This document shows positions 56,288 through 64,000 of a DNA stretch of 64,000 nucleotides, piece by piece. Each line of letters opens with the position of its first letter. Positions within the stretch are counted from its first letter, which is position 1. The stretch is from the NCBI GenBank assembly GCA_040381075.1, contig JBEIHX010000014.1, positions 1-64,000 of the forward strand, written 5' to 3'. The notes under the pieces were generated by a model that did no database searches, was not told where the DNA came from, and worked only from the letters and a program-made list of their open reading frames with translations. The DNA comes from JBEIHX01 sp040381075 (GTDB lineage Bacteria; Pseudomonadota; Alphaproteobacteria; Caulobacterales; Aquidulcibacteraceae). The position numbers and the translations under genes are program-made.

Positions 56288-57175
56288 TCAGCTCCGGGGG
56301 AGCGTCCTGCGCGCAGCCTGCAGGGCCACGAGCTGGTCAGGCGTGACGCCCATGGCCTCCAGGAACGGCGACGCCGCATTATCGTCCCAGGCGTGGCGCG
56401 GACCGATGGTGATGCCCCCGTCAACCACGAAATGAGCGCCGGTGACAAACTCAGCAGCGTCCGAGGCCAGAAACACGGCCATTTCAGCGATGTCACTCGG
56501 CCTGCCCACGCGCCCGGCTGGCTGCGCGCCGCCGCCGCGTTGCTCCAGCATCGCAGCCATCTGGTCGGCCGTCTCGACCGGCAGACCGATCGCCCCACCA
56601 AATATCGAAGTGGCGATGAATCCGGGACAAATGGCGTTGATCCGTATGCACGATTTCGACAGCTCGGCCGCGGCGACACGTGTGAAGTGAATGACCGCGG
56701 CCTTCATGGTGGAATAGCAGATCGGTCCCCAGCCAGCCTGCAGTCCCGCGATCGAAGCCGTGTTGATGACCGCCCCGCCGCCGCGTGCAGCGAGGTGCGG
56801 CAGCGCCGCCGTCGTTCCCGCGACCACCGAGCGCAGCAGCAGGGCATGGGTGCGATCCCAGCTTTCAAGGTCCATATCCAGAAGCGTTTCGACGCCCCCC
56901 ACCGCCCCGGCGTTGTTGAACAGGATGTCGAGCCCGCCAAAACATGTCGCCGCCCCATCCACCCCCGCCTGGATGTCCTGCGGCTTCGTGACGTCACAGT
57001 GGGCATAGCGAACGCGGCCGGGAAAGCGCGCTTCCAAAGCCGCGCCCTTGGCGTCCTGGACATCGAGCGCAAAGATCTGCGCGCCTTCCCGCGCCATCAA
57101 TTCGACGGTTGCAAGTCCGATGCCTGAGACTGCTCCTGTGACAACGGCGACCTTGCCGGCGAGTCGTTCCCCCAT
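56288..57175 (-). CDS. short-chain dehydrogenase/reductase (SDR)
   Basis: A 295-residue oxidoreductase: Rossmann TGAVSGIG (about 13-20), an Asp near 39 (ALDVQD) suggesting preference for NAD, NNAGAVGG (about 90), the catalytic Ser in NTASIAGLQAGWG and YSTMK (about 158), and a C-terminal GGGITIG-like region. The substrate is unknown. It carries about 30 extra residues at the C-terminus beyond the standard SDR core. Separated from hemW by 136 bases on the same strand. Confidence 0.92.
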   Translation of the reverse strand: MGERLAGKVAVVTGAVSGIGLATVELMAREGAQIFALDVQDAKGAALEARFPGRVRYAHCDVTKPQDIQAGVDGAATCFGGLDILFNNAGAVGGVETLLDMDLESWDRTHALLLRSVVAGTTAALPHLAARGGGAVINTASIAGLQAGWGPICYSTMKAAVIHFTRVAAAELSKSCIRINAICPGFIATSIFGGAIGLPVETADQMAAMLEQRGGGAQPAGRVGRPSDIAEMAVFLASDAAEFVTGAHFVVDGGITIGPRHAWDDNAASPFLEAMGVTPDQLVALQAARRTLPRS

Positions 57176-57311
57176 CGATGCTGCTCCAGTGCGTCCAGAT
57201 CGGCGCTCAGCAAAGCTGAACCCGCCGACACAGGCAAAGGAAATCGTGCTGCGGGCCTGTTGACGCGGTCAAGTGGCCCGGGCCCGACGCCCGCCGCAGA
57301 CGCTCCACGCG

Positions 57312-58430
57312 CTACCCTGAAAGCTCGCCGGCGATCCGGTCGGTGACGAGCCGGCCCTGCGCCGTCAGCGCGATCCGCTCGCCCAGGATGCGGACAAGCC
57401 CGTCGCCAGCGAGCACCGCAAGGAGAGGCCGTCGCGCCTCGGGAATCGTCGTGATTGGAGCCCCCTCCGTGAGCCGAAGCCCCATCAGCACGCGCTCCTG
57501 AGCGATCGCCGCTGCATCCAGTTCCTCCGCAGAGCGCCAGCCGACGCCGTGTGCGGCGACCGCATTGACATAGGCTGTGACGGAATCCCAGGCCGCCGTG
57601 GCAAGACGCGCGCCCCGAAGCGACAGGCGCCCATGCGCCCCGGGGCCAACACCGATCCAATCCGCGCTGCGCCAGTATAACAGATTGTGCCGCGACTGTT
57701 GCCAGGGGCTGGCGGCATGGTTGGACACCTCATAGGCAGGCAGGCCCCGGGCGCGGGTCATCGCCTCGGTGAGTTCATAAAACCGGGCGGCCTCCTCTTC
57801 GTCGGGCGTGATGATCTGACCACGGCGGTACTGACGCGCGAATGGCGTGCCCTCCTCAATGGTAAGCTGGTAGGCGGACAGATGCTGAAGGCCCAGATCA
57901 AGCGCCTCGGCAAGCTCGCGTTCCCAGGCGTCAAGACTCTGTCCGTGCCGGGCGTAAATCAGGTCGATTGAGAAGCGAGGAAACACTGAACGAGCCGCCT
58001 CAATCGCCGCGCGCGCGCCCGCCGCGTCATGATCGCGGCCCAAGCGGGCGAGATCCGGGTCGTTCAGAGCCTGGACGCCAAGCGACAAGCGATTGATCCC
58101 GGCGGCCCGGAAGCCCTCAAACAGGACGCGCGCGCTTGAGGATGGATTGGCCTCGAGACCGATCTCGGGGTCAGGCTCAAACCCGAACAGGCGATCAGCG
58201 GCCTCAATGACGGCCCCGATTTCATGCGGTTGCATCAACGAGGGCGTTCCGCCGCCAAAATGCAGGCTCGACAGGCGGCGGGGGCCAATCCGATCGCGGT
58301 GGGCGGCGAGATCAGCGCAGACGGCGGCAAGCAGGGCGCCGGCGTCATGGTTGCGCGCAAGGAACACGTTGAAGTCGCAATACGGGCAGATGCGCGCACA
58401 GAACGGCCAGTGCACGTAAAGACCAAGCAT
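57312..58430 (-). CDS. hemW: HemW-like radical SAM heme chaperone
   Basis: A 372-residue radical SAM protein: CARICPYCDF (CxxxCxxC, about residues 11-19), then LHFGGGTPSLM, IGLEANPSSS, INRLSLGVQALND and the HemN_C domain (about 290-372). HemW carries heme to respiratory proteins; it is not the coproporphyrinogen oxidase HemN. The TIM-barrel core and the C-terminal extension are normal. ATG 58430 is eight bases from the end of rdgB, the usual pairing. Confidence 0.93.
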   Translation of the reverse strand: MLGLYVHWPFCARICPYCDFNVFLARNHDAGALLAAVCADLAAHRDRIGPRRLSSLHFGGGTPSLMQPHEIGAVIEAADRLFGFEPDPEIGLEANPSSSARVLFEGFRAAGINRLSLGVQALNDPDLARLGRDHDAAGARAAIEAARSVFPRFSIDLIYARHGQSLDAWERELAEALDLGLQHLSAYQLTIEEGTPFARQYRRGQIITPDEEEAARFYELTEAMTRARGLPAYEVSNHAASPWQQSRHNLLYWRSADWIGVGPGAHGRLSLRGARLATAAWDSVTAYVNAVAAHGVGWRSAEELDAAAIAQERVLMGLRLTEGAPITTIPEARRPLLAVLAGDGLVRILGERIALTAQGRLVTDRIAGELSG

Positions 58431-58437
58431 CGCCGTC

Positions 58438-59043
58438 TCAGACGGCAAAGCACGCCTCCACCAGTTTGGCGAAGGCGTCGGCCCGATGACTGATCCGGTG
58501 CTTCTCGGCGGGAGGCATTTCAGCGACTGTCGCGTGCGCGCCATGTGGCACGAACACAGGATCGAAACCGAAGCCCTTGTCTCCGCGCGGCGGCCAGACG
58601 AGGGCGCCAGCCATTTCCCCGCGGAACGCCGCCTCCCCGCCGTCAGGCCACACAAGCGCGAGCACGCAGACAAAGCGGGCGGTCCGATCAGTCGCGCCAG
58701 CCGCGTGCAGCGCCGCCTCCACCTTGCCCATAGCCGCCATCCAGTCGCGCGGCTGACCCGCCCAGTCTGCCGTGTAAACGCCAGGCTGGCCGCCAAGAGC
58801 GCGCACTTCCAGGCCGCTGTCGTCGGACAACGCGATCCTGCCGCTTGCCTGGGCGGCGGCGCGCGCTTTGAGCAGCGCATTGCCGACAAAGCTGTCCTCG
58901 GTCTCAGCCGGCTCCGGCAGACCCAGATCCGCCGCGCTCACCAAGCGTACGCCAAATGGCTGCAGCAGCTCGCGAACTTCCGCCACCTTGCCGGCGTTGT
59001 GGCTTGCGATGACAATTTCCGTGCCTGGTGGAATCCGCCGCAT
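58438..59043 (-). CDS. rdgB: non-canonical purine NTP pyrophosphatase (RdgB/HAM1)
   Basis: Removes ITP, dITP and XTP from the nucleotide pool. The 201-residue protein has IVIASHNAGKVAEV (about 10-23), TEDSFVGNALLKA (about 50), ALSDDSGLEV, GGQPGVYTADWAG, DKGFGFDPVFVP (about 158) and KHRISHRADAF (about 182). ATG 59043 is the start of homology. Its usual upstream partners rph and hrcA are absent here. Confidence 0.96.
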   Translation of the reverse strand: MRRIPPGTEIVIASHNAGKVAEVRELLQPFGVRLVSAADLGLPEPAETEDSFVGNALLKARAAAQASGRIALSDDSGLEVRALGGQPGVYTADWAGQPRDWMAAMGKVEAALHAAGATDRTARFVCVLALVWPDGGEAAFRGEMAGALVWPPRGDKGFGFDPVFVPHGAHATVAEMPPAEKHRISHRADAFAKLVEACFAV

Positions 59044-59346
59044 CCGCGCCCGTGCATGTTCCTGGTTGTTGGCCGCCCCTCCTGTCACAGGCTGCCTTAG
59101 GCCGCAAGTTCGACCCGGAGGCTGTGAGTCTGGCCGCATGAGACTGGCCAGGCTGGAGTGTTCGAAGAGGACTTACCGGCAGTGAACGGCGCTCTGCAGT
59201 TCGCCGGGCGCGCAGCGCCGGACCCTCGATTGCGCCACGGTGGGCTGTGACGCGACGCAGGCCCGGCGCAGGACCTGGGCGCGGTTTGCGTCCGCTCCGG
59301 TGAGCGTTCGAGCGTCGATTCATGCCCGTGCCGAGGGATTCCAGAC

Positions 59347-59372
59347 TTGACTTAATCGAAAGTCGATAAAAT
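59347..59372 (+). promoter_or_regulatory. candidate promoter/operator of the DUF2975-XRE pair
   Basis: TTGACT (59347-59352) and TAAAAT (59367-59372) resemble -35 and -10 elements but are only 14 bases apart, too close for a normal promoter. A near-palindrome, TTAATCGA-AAG-TCGATAAA (59352-59370), covers this space, as expected of an operator for an XRE-type autoregulator. The next gene begins 145 bases downstream. Confidence 0.4.
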
Positions 59373-59376
59373 TCTG

Positions 59377-59398
59377 GAAGACATGAGGAAGACATGAG
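59377..59398. repeat. tandem duplication, 11-bp unit
   Basis: Two exact copies of gaagacatgag, just after the AT-rich candidate promoter. Confidence 0.85.
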
Positions 59399-59517
59399 TC
59401 TGCGCCGCTGACACCGGCCAGACGCCAATCCGGCGCAGGACAGTGGGCAGCGCTGCAGTGGGCGTGGTCAGCGCACCGGGACATACTTCGACCCGACGAG
59501 AGAGAGGGGATCAGCCC

Positions 59518-60066
59518 ATGAAGGTCATTGGACGCGGGTCGGTTGCGGCCTTCATCAAGCCAGCGCTGGATATGGGCTGGAGCCTCTCCTGGGCCGGCCT
59601 GTGCATCGCCGCAGCGCTCAGCCTGCTTTACTTCGGGTCTCTGGCGGCCGGCGGCAGGCTGACCATTCCAGGCATGGAGGCCATTGCAGAGCCCGGAGCG
59701 TGGCAAGCAGTGGGCATTTCGCTCATCACCTATGCGGTCTACGCCACGGCGCTGATCGTTATCACCGGTGAGATGCGCGCGATCTTTGCAACGCTGGTCG
59801 AAGGAGACCCGTTCGTGCCTGAAAACGCGCGCCGGTTACGCCGTGTCGCGGGGGCGATCGTAGGCCTGGAACTCGCCAGATATGCGATCTCTGCGGCTGC
59901 GAACATCATCCTTGTCGTCTTCGGTCAGCCTGAGACAGGTCGGATCACTGTAAAGCTGCTGAACATCAACCTGGCTGCATGGACGGCTGTCGTGGTGCTG
60001 ATCGTGCTGGCGGAGATATTCCGCGAGGGCGCCGCTCTGCGACGCGACCAGCAGCTGACGATCTGA
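59518..60066 (+). CDS. DUF2975 domain membrane protein
   Basis: A 182-residue protein with four transmembrane helices (about 18-45, 65-90, 115-138, 145-168) and the family loop AIFATLVEGDPFVPENARRLRRVAG (about 95-119). DUF2975 proteins have no known biochemical role and almost always sit next to a small XRE-type regulator, as here. ATG 59518 follows a run of purines (agagagggga) that serves as ribosome site. Stop to next start is 7 bases. Confidence 0.87.
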   Translation: MKVIGRGSVAAFIKPALDMGWSLSWAGLCIAAALSLLYFGSLAAGGRLTIPGMEAIAEPGAWQAVGISLITYAVYATALIVITGEMRAIFATLVEGDPFVPENARRLRRVAGAIVGLELARYAISAAANIILVVFGQPETGRITVKLLNINLAAWTAVVVLIVLAEIFREGAALRRDQQLTI

Positions 60067-60073
60067 GGCGGTC

Positions 60074-60346
60074 ATGGCGATACGCGTCACCCTTGACCGT
60101 GTCCTGCTTGACCGGCGCATGTCGCTCACCGAGCTGTGCGAGCGTGTTGGCATCACGATGGCGAACCTGTCGATCCTGAAAACAGGCAAGGCAAGAGCGA
60201 TCCGCTTTTCAACCCTCTCGGCCCTCTGCCGTGAGCTTCAATGTCAGCCAGGCGACATACTCAGCTACGCGCCGGGGCCAGACGAAGCAGAAGACGACAT
60301 GGACGTGGATGTGGATGTGGCGGCGGCGCGCCGCGTCATGCGCTGA
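60074..60346 (+). CDS. XRE/YozG-like helix-turn-helix regulator
   Basis: A 90-residue DNA-binding protein with a single Cro/CI-type helix-turn-helix (about residues 5-65: DRRMSLTELCERVGITMANLSILKTGKARAIRFSTLSALCREL, then QPGDILSY). An acidic tail (EAEDDMDVDVDV) follows. It is the usual partner of DUF2975 genes, and likely controls this pair through the AT-rich site upstream. Confidence 0.93.
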   Translation: MAIRVTLDRVLLDRRMSLTELCERVGITMANLSILKTGKARAIRFSTLSALCRELQCQPGDILSYAPGPDEAEDDMDVDVDVAAARRVMR

Positions 60347-60594
60347 GTGCTCGCCGCCCGCATCGGGTCGCGACGCGCACTGCGGCGCCAAATGCTGCGC
60401 GCGCCTGCGCAGCGGCAAGAAACAGCGCCGTTGACGGATGCTTCCGGCGATGATCCGAGGCTCTATTCTTCCTGCTTGCGCAAATCCATGCCTTCCGCGA
60501 TCATTTGACGTCTCCTGGCGGCTTGGGGGCGGCGCCGGGCGTCCGCCGGGCAGGCCGCAGGGGGCAAGGACGAGCAGGGGCGAGGAACAGCGGG
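60347..60594. other. gene-free stretch before the DUF1800 gene
   Basis: About 250 bases, no supported gene; a promoter for the DUF1800-DUF1501 pair is expected here but not recognised. Confidence 0.35.
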
Positions 60595-62388
60595 ATGACT
60601 GACAGCACGTGTCCAGCCGATCACCGGCCGGCCCGACGGCAGGCGTGGCGCAGCATCCTGATCGCCGGACTGGCGGTTCTGGCCGCAGCCTGCGGCGGCG
60701 GCGGGGGGGGTGGCAGTCAAACGCCGCCGACGCCGCCACCGCCGCCTGTGCGCCTGGGCGCCCCTGAAGTCGCCCGTTTCCTGACCCAGGCGAGTTTCGG
60801 GCCGACGGACGCAGGGATCGAGGCGCTGCGCGATTCCAGTTTTGAGTCCTGGATCACCCAGCAGATCGCGGCCCCGCCGCCAACCCAGTCGCACCAGGCG
60901 ACCGTCGAAGCCGCGCTGGCGGCTGCGCAGGCGGCCAACCCGAGTGCGTCAATTAATGCGAACAACTTCTACTACTCCTGGTGGCGTCAGACCGTCACAG
61001 AAGACGCGCAGTTGCGTCAACGCATGGCCTTCGCCTACTCCCAGATTTTCGTTGTGTCCCTGGTGGACACCGCCATCAGCGGGTCCAGCAACGGCATCCG
61101 CGGCGCAGCGTCATACTATGACATGCTGACCCGCAACGCATTTTCGAACTACCGCACGCTGCTGGAGGAGGTGACGCTCCATCCAGTGATGGGAGTCTAC
61201 CTGACGTTTCTCGCCAACCAGCGGGAAGACGCCGCGGGCACACGCACCCCGGACGAAAACTATGCCCGCGAAGTCATGCAGCTCATGTCCATAGGACTTT
61301 ACGAGCTCAATCTGGACGGCACCACCCGCCTGAACGCGCAGGGCCAGCCCATTCTGGCGTACTCGCAGCAGGACATCTCCCAGCTGGCCAAGGTGTTCAC
61401 GGGCATCAGCTGGTATCATCCAACTCCGACCAACACGACATTCCTGGGCGGCAACAGGAATCCTGATTCCTTCGTCCGGCAGATGATCTTTTATCCGCAA
61501 TACCACTCGTTTGCGCAGAAAAGCTTTCTGGGCGTGACCATCCCGGCGCGCACGGCGGCAACCGTGACGCAGCAGACAATGGCGGATGATCTGCGGGTGG
61601 CGCTGGACGCCCTCGCCAATCACCCCAACGTCGCCCCGTTCATGGCGACCCGGCTGATCCAGCAGTTCGTGACGTCCAATCCCAGCCCGGCGTATGTCGA
61701 GCGGGTGGCGCGTGTTTTCAACAACAACGGCCAGGGCGTGCGCGGCGACATGGGCGCGGTGATCCGCGCTGTGCTGACGGATACGGAGGCGCGCTCCGCG
61801 CCAAGCGGCGATTCCTTCGGCAAGCTGCGCGAACCCGTGATCCGGCTCACCAATTGGGCGCGCGCATTCGGCGCGACCTCGGCCAGCGGCAACTGGCTGA
61901 TCGGCTCCACATCCAGCAACCAGGTCCTCGGCCAGACCCCGCTGGCCTCGCCGAGCGTCTTTAATTTCTGGCGCCCCGGCTTCACCCCGGCCGGTACGAC
62001 GCTGCTGGGCGCCCGCGGTCTGCGGGCCCCAGAGTTTCAGATCGTCGACGAGGTTTCGGTTGCGGGCTACATCAACACGCTGCAAACAGCAGTCGCCACG
62101 GGCATCGGCGTGGCGACGGCCGGCGTGCCTGACGTGCGCAGCGCCTATGGGGCCGAGGTGGCCGTAGCCGATAACGCCGAGGCGCTCGTCGACCGCATGG
62201 ACCGTCTGGTGTTCTACGGCGCGCTGCCCGCAGCGACCCGCACCCGGATTGTGGAAGCCGTCAATTCCATAGCGATCCCTTCCGGAGCCACGGTCACGCA
62301 GGCTCAGATCGATGCCGCGCGGCTCAACCGCGTGCGGACAGCCATCCAGCTGTCGCTTGCGTCGCCCGACTTTTTGATCCAGCGCTGA
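60595..62388 (+). CDS. DUF1800 family lipoprotein
   Basis: A 597-residue protein of the DUF1800 family (PF08811). A signal with lipobox LAAAC (Cys about 33) is followed by seven glycines, then TPPTPPPPP, and the DUF1800 domain from about residue 55: ARFLTQASFGPTDAGIEAL, a MAFAYSQIFVVS segment, LTRNAFSNYRTLLEEVTLHPVMGVYL and PDENYAREVMQLMSIGLYELN. The function is unknown; it is exported and lipid-anchored by prediction. It is followed ten bases later by DUF1501, its usual partner. ATG 60595 fits the signal. Confidence 0.9.
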   Translation: MTDSTCPADHRPARRQAWRSILIAGLAVLAAACGGGGGGGSQTPPTPPPPPVRLGAPEVARFLTQASFGPTDAGIEALRDSSFESWITQQIAAPPPTQSHQATVEAALAAAQAANPSASINANNFYYSWWRQTVTEDAQLRQRMAFAYSQIFVVSLVDTAISGSSNGIRGAASYYDMLTRNAFSNYRTLLEEVTLHPVMGVYLTFLANQREDAAGTRTPDENYAREVMQLMSIGLYELNLDGTTRLNAQGQPILAYSQQDISQLAKVFTGISWYHPTPTNTTFLGGNRNPDSFVRQMIFYPQYHSFAQKSFLGVTIPARTAATVTQQTMADDLRVALDALANHPNVAPFMATRLIQQFVTSNPSPAYVERVARVFNNNGQGVRGDMGAVIRAVLTDTEARSAPSGDSFGKLREPVIRLTNWARAFGATSASGNWLIGSTSSNQVLGQTPLASPSVFNFWRPGFTPAGTTLLGARGLRAPEFQIVDEVSVAGYINTLQTAVATGIGVATAGVPDVRSAYGAEVAVADNAEALVDRMDRLVFYGALPAATRTRIVEAVNSIAIPSGATVTQAQIDAARLNRVRTAIQLSLASPDFLIQR

Positions 62389-62398
62389 GGAGGCCGCC

Positions 62399-63952
62399 AT
62401 GGGTTTCGACAAAGCCAGCCGGCGCCACTTTCTGAAAACGGCCGGGGCGCTGTCCATGTTCGGCGCCGCCACCCCCCTTGCCATGCAGCTTGCGACCCTG
62501 GGATCAGCCTCGGCGCAGGCCGCCTCAGACTATCGGGCGCTGGTCTGTCTGTTCATGTTCGGCGGCAACGACAGCCACAACATGCTGCTGGCGACCGACT
62601 CCGACAGTTGGGGGCGTTACTGGTCGGCGCGAAATACTGGCAGCGATCCGATCGCGCTGATGCCGGTGGGCACAGCGCCGGTTACTCCCGGTCAGGTCGC
62701 CCCGCTGACCGGTCGCACCGTGAACAACGACAGCCCGGAACGGTTCGGCGGCGTTCTGCCGGTCAACTCTGTGATCCCCAACGCCATCCCGGTCGGGACC
62801 AATGCGGCGACGCGCACCTTCGCATTACATCCGGTGCTGGCCCCGCTCGTTCCGATCTGGCAGGCCGGCCGTCTGGGCGCGCTCGCCAATGTTGGCCCAC
62901 TGATTGTTCCCACCTCCAAGGCGCAATATCAGGCCCGCAGCGTCCCGCTGCCTGCCAGTCTCATGTCCCACAACGACCAGCAGTCGATCTGGCAGGCAAG
63001 CGCCGCGGAAGGCGCACGGCGCGGCTGGGGCGGCCTCATCGCCGACACGATGCTTTCCCAGAACGGCGCCAACTCGGTGTTCACCGGCGTCTCGGTGGCG
63101 GGAAACCAGGTCTTTCTGGCGGGTCAGAACGCCGTTCAGTATCAGATGACGACCAACGCACAGCCGGCAGTGCGGATCAACCCCGCGACCGGGACAACGC
63201 TCAACACGTCGTCGCTCGCGGTAACGCGCATGCGCGAGATCATTCGCGACAACGCCCATGTGAGTTTGTTCGGTCAGGACCATGCGGCGTTCGTACGCCG
63301 GTCAATGGACGTTGCGGACACCCTCAATCAGGCATTCTCCAGCACTCTTGCAACCAGCGTCGCGGCCCCGCCAGCGAATGTGAATCCGGTCACGGGCGCA
63401 ACGGAAAACAACGCACTGGCGACCCAGTTGCAGACAGTCGCGCGCATGATCGCGCTCAACAGCGTTCTCGGATTGAGACGACAGGTCTTCTTCGTGAGCA
63501 TCGGCGGCTGGGACACGCACGATTTCCAGAACCAGAACCAGACGGTTCTGCTGGGGCGTGTTGCGCACGCCATGGCGTATTTCGACAGCGTCCTTGCGAA
63601 TCTGGGCGGTGCGGACATGCGCAACCGGGTGACGACATTCACGATGTCGGACTTCTCCCGTACCTTCACAACCAACGGCGACGGGACAGACCACGCATGG
63701 GGCGCCCATCATTTCGTGATGGGAGGGGCGGTGCGCGGTCAGAACGTTTGGGGTCAATATCCCACGCTTGGCGTCGATCAGGGGACATTCCGCAACCCCG
63801 ATGCAGACCGGAACATCACCATTCCGACGACGTCTGTCGATCAGTTTGGCGCAACGCTGGGGCGTTGGTTTGGCGTAGCGGACGCGCAACTGGACCAGAT
63901 TTTTCCAAACCTGCGCAATTTCGCATCCCGTGATCTTGGCTTCATGCTGTAG
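62399..63952 (+). CDS. DUF1501 family Tat-exported protein
   Basis: A 517-residue member of the DUF1501 family (PF07394; sulfatase-like fold). The N-terminal ASRRHFLKTAGALSMFG is a twin-arginine signal (about residues 5-21) ending near SAQAASDY. The domain carries LVCLFMFGGNDSHNMLL (about 44), SHNDQQSIWQ (about 185), FFVSIGGWDTHDFQNQNQ (about 362) and DFSRTFTTNGDGTDHAWGAHHFVMGG (about 415-440), with the Asp/His residues of a metal site. It probably folds before export and acts with the DUF1800 lipoprotein. The biological role is unknown. Confidence 0.92.
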   Translation: MGFDKASRRHFLKTAGALSMFGAATPLAMQLATLGSASAQAASDYRALVCLFMFGGNDSHNMLLATDSDSWGRYWSARNTGSDPIALMPVGTAPVTPGQVAPLTGRTVNNDSPERFGGVLPVNSVIPNAIPVGTNAATRTFALHPVLAPLVPIWQAGRLGALANVGPLIVPTSKAQYQARSVPLPASLMSHNDQQSIWQASAAEGARRGWGGLIADTMLSQNGANSVFTGVSVAGNQVFLAGQNAVQYQMTTNAQPAVRINPATGTTLNTSSLAVTRMREIIRDNAHVSLFGQDHAAFVRRSMDVADTLNQAFSSTLATSVAAPPANVNPVTGATENNALATQLQTVARMIALNSVLGLRRQVFFVSIGGWDTHDFQNQNQTVLLGRVAHAMAYFDSVLANLGGADMRNRVTTFTMSDFSRTFTTNGDGTDHAWGAHHFVMGGAVRGQNVWGQYPTLGVDQGTFRNPDADRNITIPTTSVDQFGATLGRWFGVADAQLDQIFPNLRNFASRDLGFML

Positions 63953-64000
63953 CGGTCACGGGAGTTTCGTTAAGCCAGAACCCCCAACGCACGCCGCTCC

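Larger units (their letters stand above)
59044..59517. other. divergent intergenic stretch with AT-rich island
   Basis: About 475 bases between rdgB and the DUF2975 gene. Apart from the AT-rich promoter/operator candidate and an 11-bp duplication (59377-59398) no structure stands out, and no gene is supported. Confidence 0.45.

Overview
The window is 64 kb of GC-rich bacterial chromosome, and its gene content points to an alphaproteobacterium, most likely near Caulobacterales/Hyphomonadaceae. Signs of this are an ECF sigma factor paired with a ChrR-type cupin anti-sigma protein, an IalB-family secreted protein, a Tim44-like protein and Smr protein beside secB, a rpe-heparinase-purH neighbourhood, a large Oar-like TonB-dependent receptor, and a small secreted protein resembling the Caulobacter CC_3452 family. 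The assignment rests on gene content and order only. I see no insertion sequence, prophage, CRISPR array, secretion-system cluster or natural-product cluster. Most of the window is ordinary core chromosome, and the unusual points are local.

Bases 1-9200: a DMT transporter whose N-terminus is missing, a DUF1003 membrane protein, then a minus-strand translation block: ffh, rpsP, a serine hydrolase, rimM, trmD, rplS, a SAM methyltransferase and a damaged extensin-like gene. The serine hydrolase sits inside the normally contiguous rpsP-rimM-trmD set and overlaps its neighbours.

Bases 9200-17100: a quinone-oxidoreductase-like MDR protein, an isoaspartyl peptidase/asparaginase, a TrmH-family RNA methyltransferase, the ECF sigma/ChrR-like pair (the anti-sigma protein lacks its usual zinc ligands), IalB, the Pal-like OmpA lipoprotein, a MaoC-like protein and a CurA-type oxidoreductase.

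Bases 17300-30430: pgk and gap, a subtilisin-family lipoprotein with a run of 27 prolines, glmM, a PhoX-type phosphatase with a changed active-site position, the protein AMPylase SelO, the Na+/H+ antiporter NhaA and an enoyl-CoA hydratase.

Bases 30700-45400: a TonB-dependent receptor with a clear intrinsic terminator, a GT39-type glycosyltransferase, then rpe, a heparinase II/III-like protein, a WbpM/CapD-like nucleotide-sugar dehydratase and purH in tight array; a second serine hydrolase; Smr, Tim44-like and secB; and a CAU-anticodon tRNA.

Bases 45400-64000: GNAT acetyltransferase, CC_3452-like protein, acyl-CoA dehydrogenase, coaBC, pyrF, two uncharacterised proteins, an Lhr-like helicase, a deoxyhypusine-synthase-like enzyme, an SDR, hemW and rdgB, a DUF2975/XRE-regulator pair, and a DUF1800/DUF1501 exported pair at the end.

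A recurring feature is short perfect or near-perfect tandem duplications (11-17 bp units, 2-4 copies) in gene-free stretches. The best candidates for new biology are the zinc-less ChrR variant, the serine hydrolase inside the ribosomal operon, the exported DUF1800/DUF1501 pair and the deoxyhypusine-synthase-like enzyme. None can be called a new system from sequence alone.
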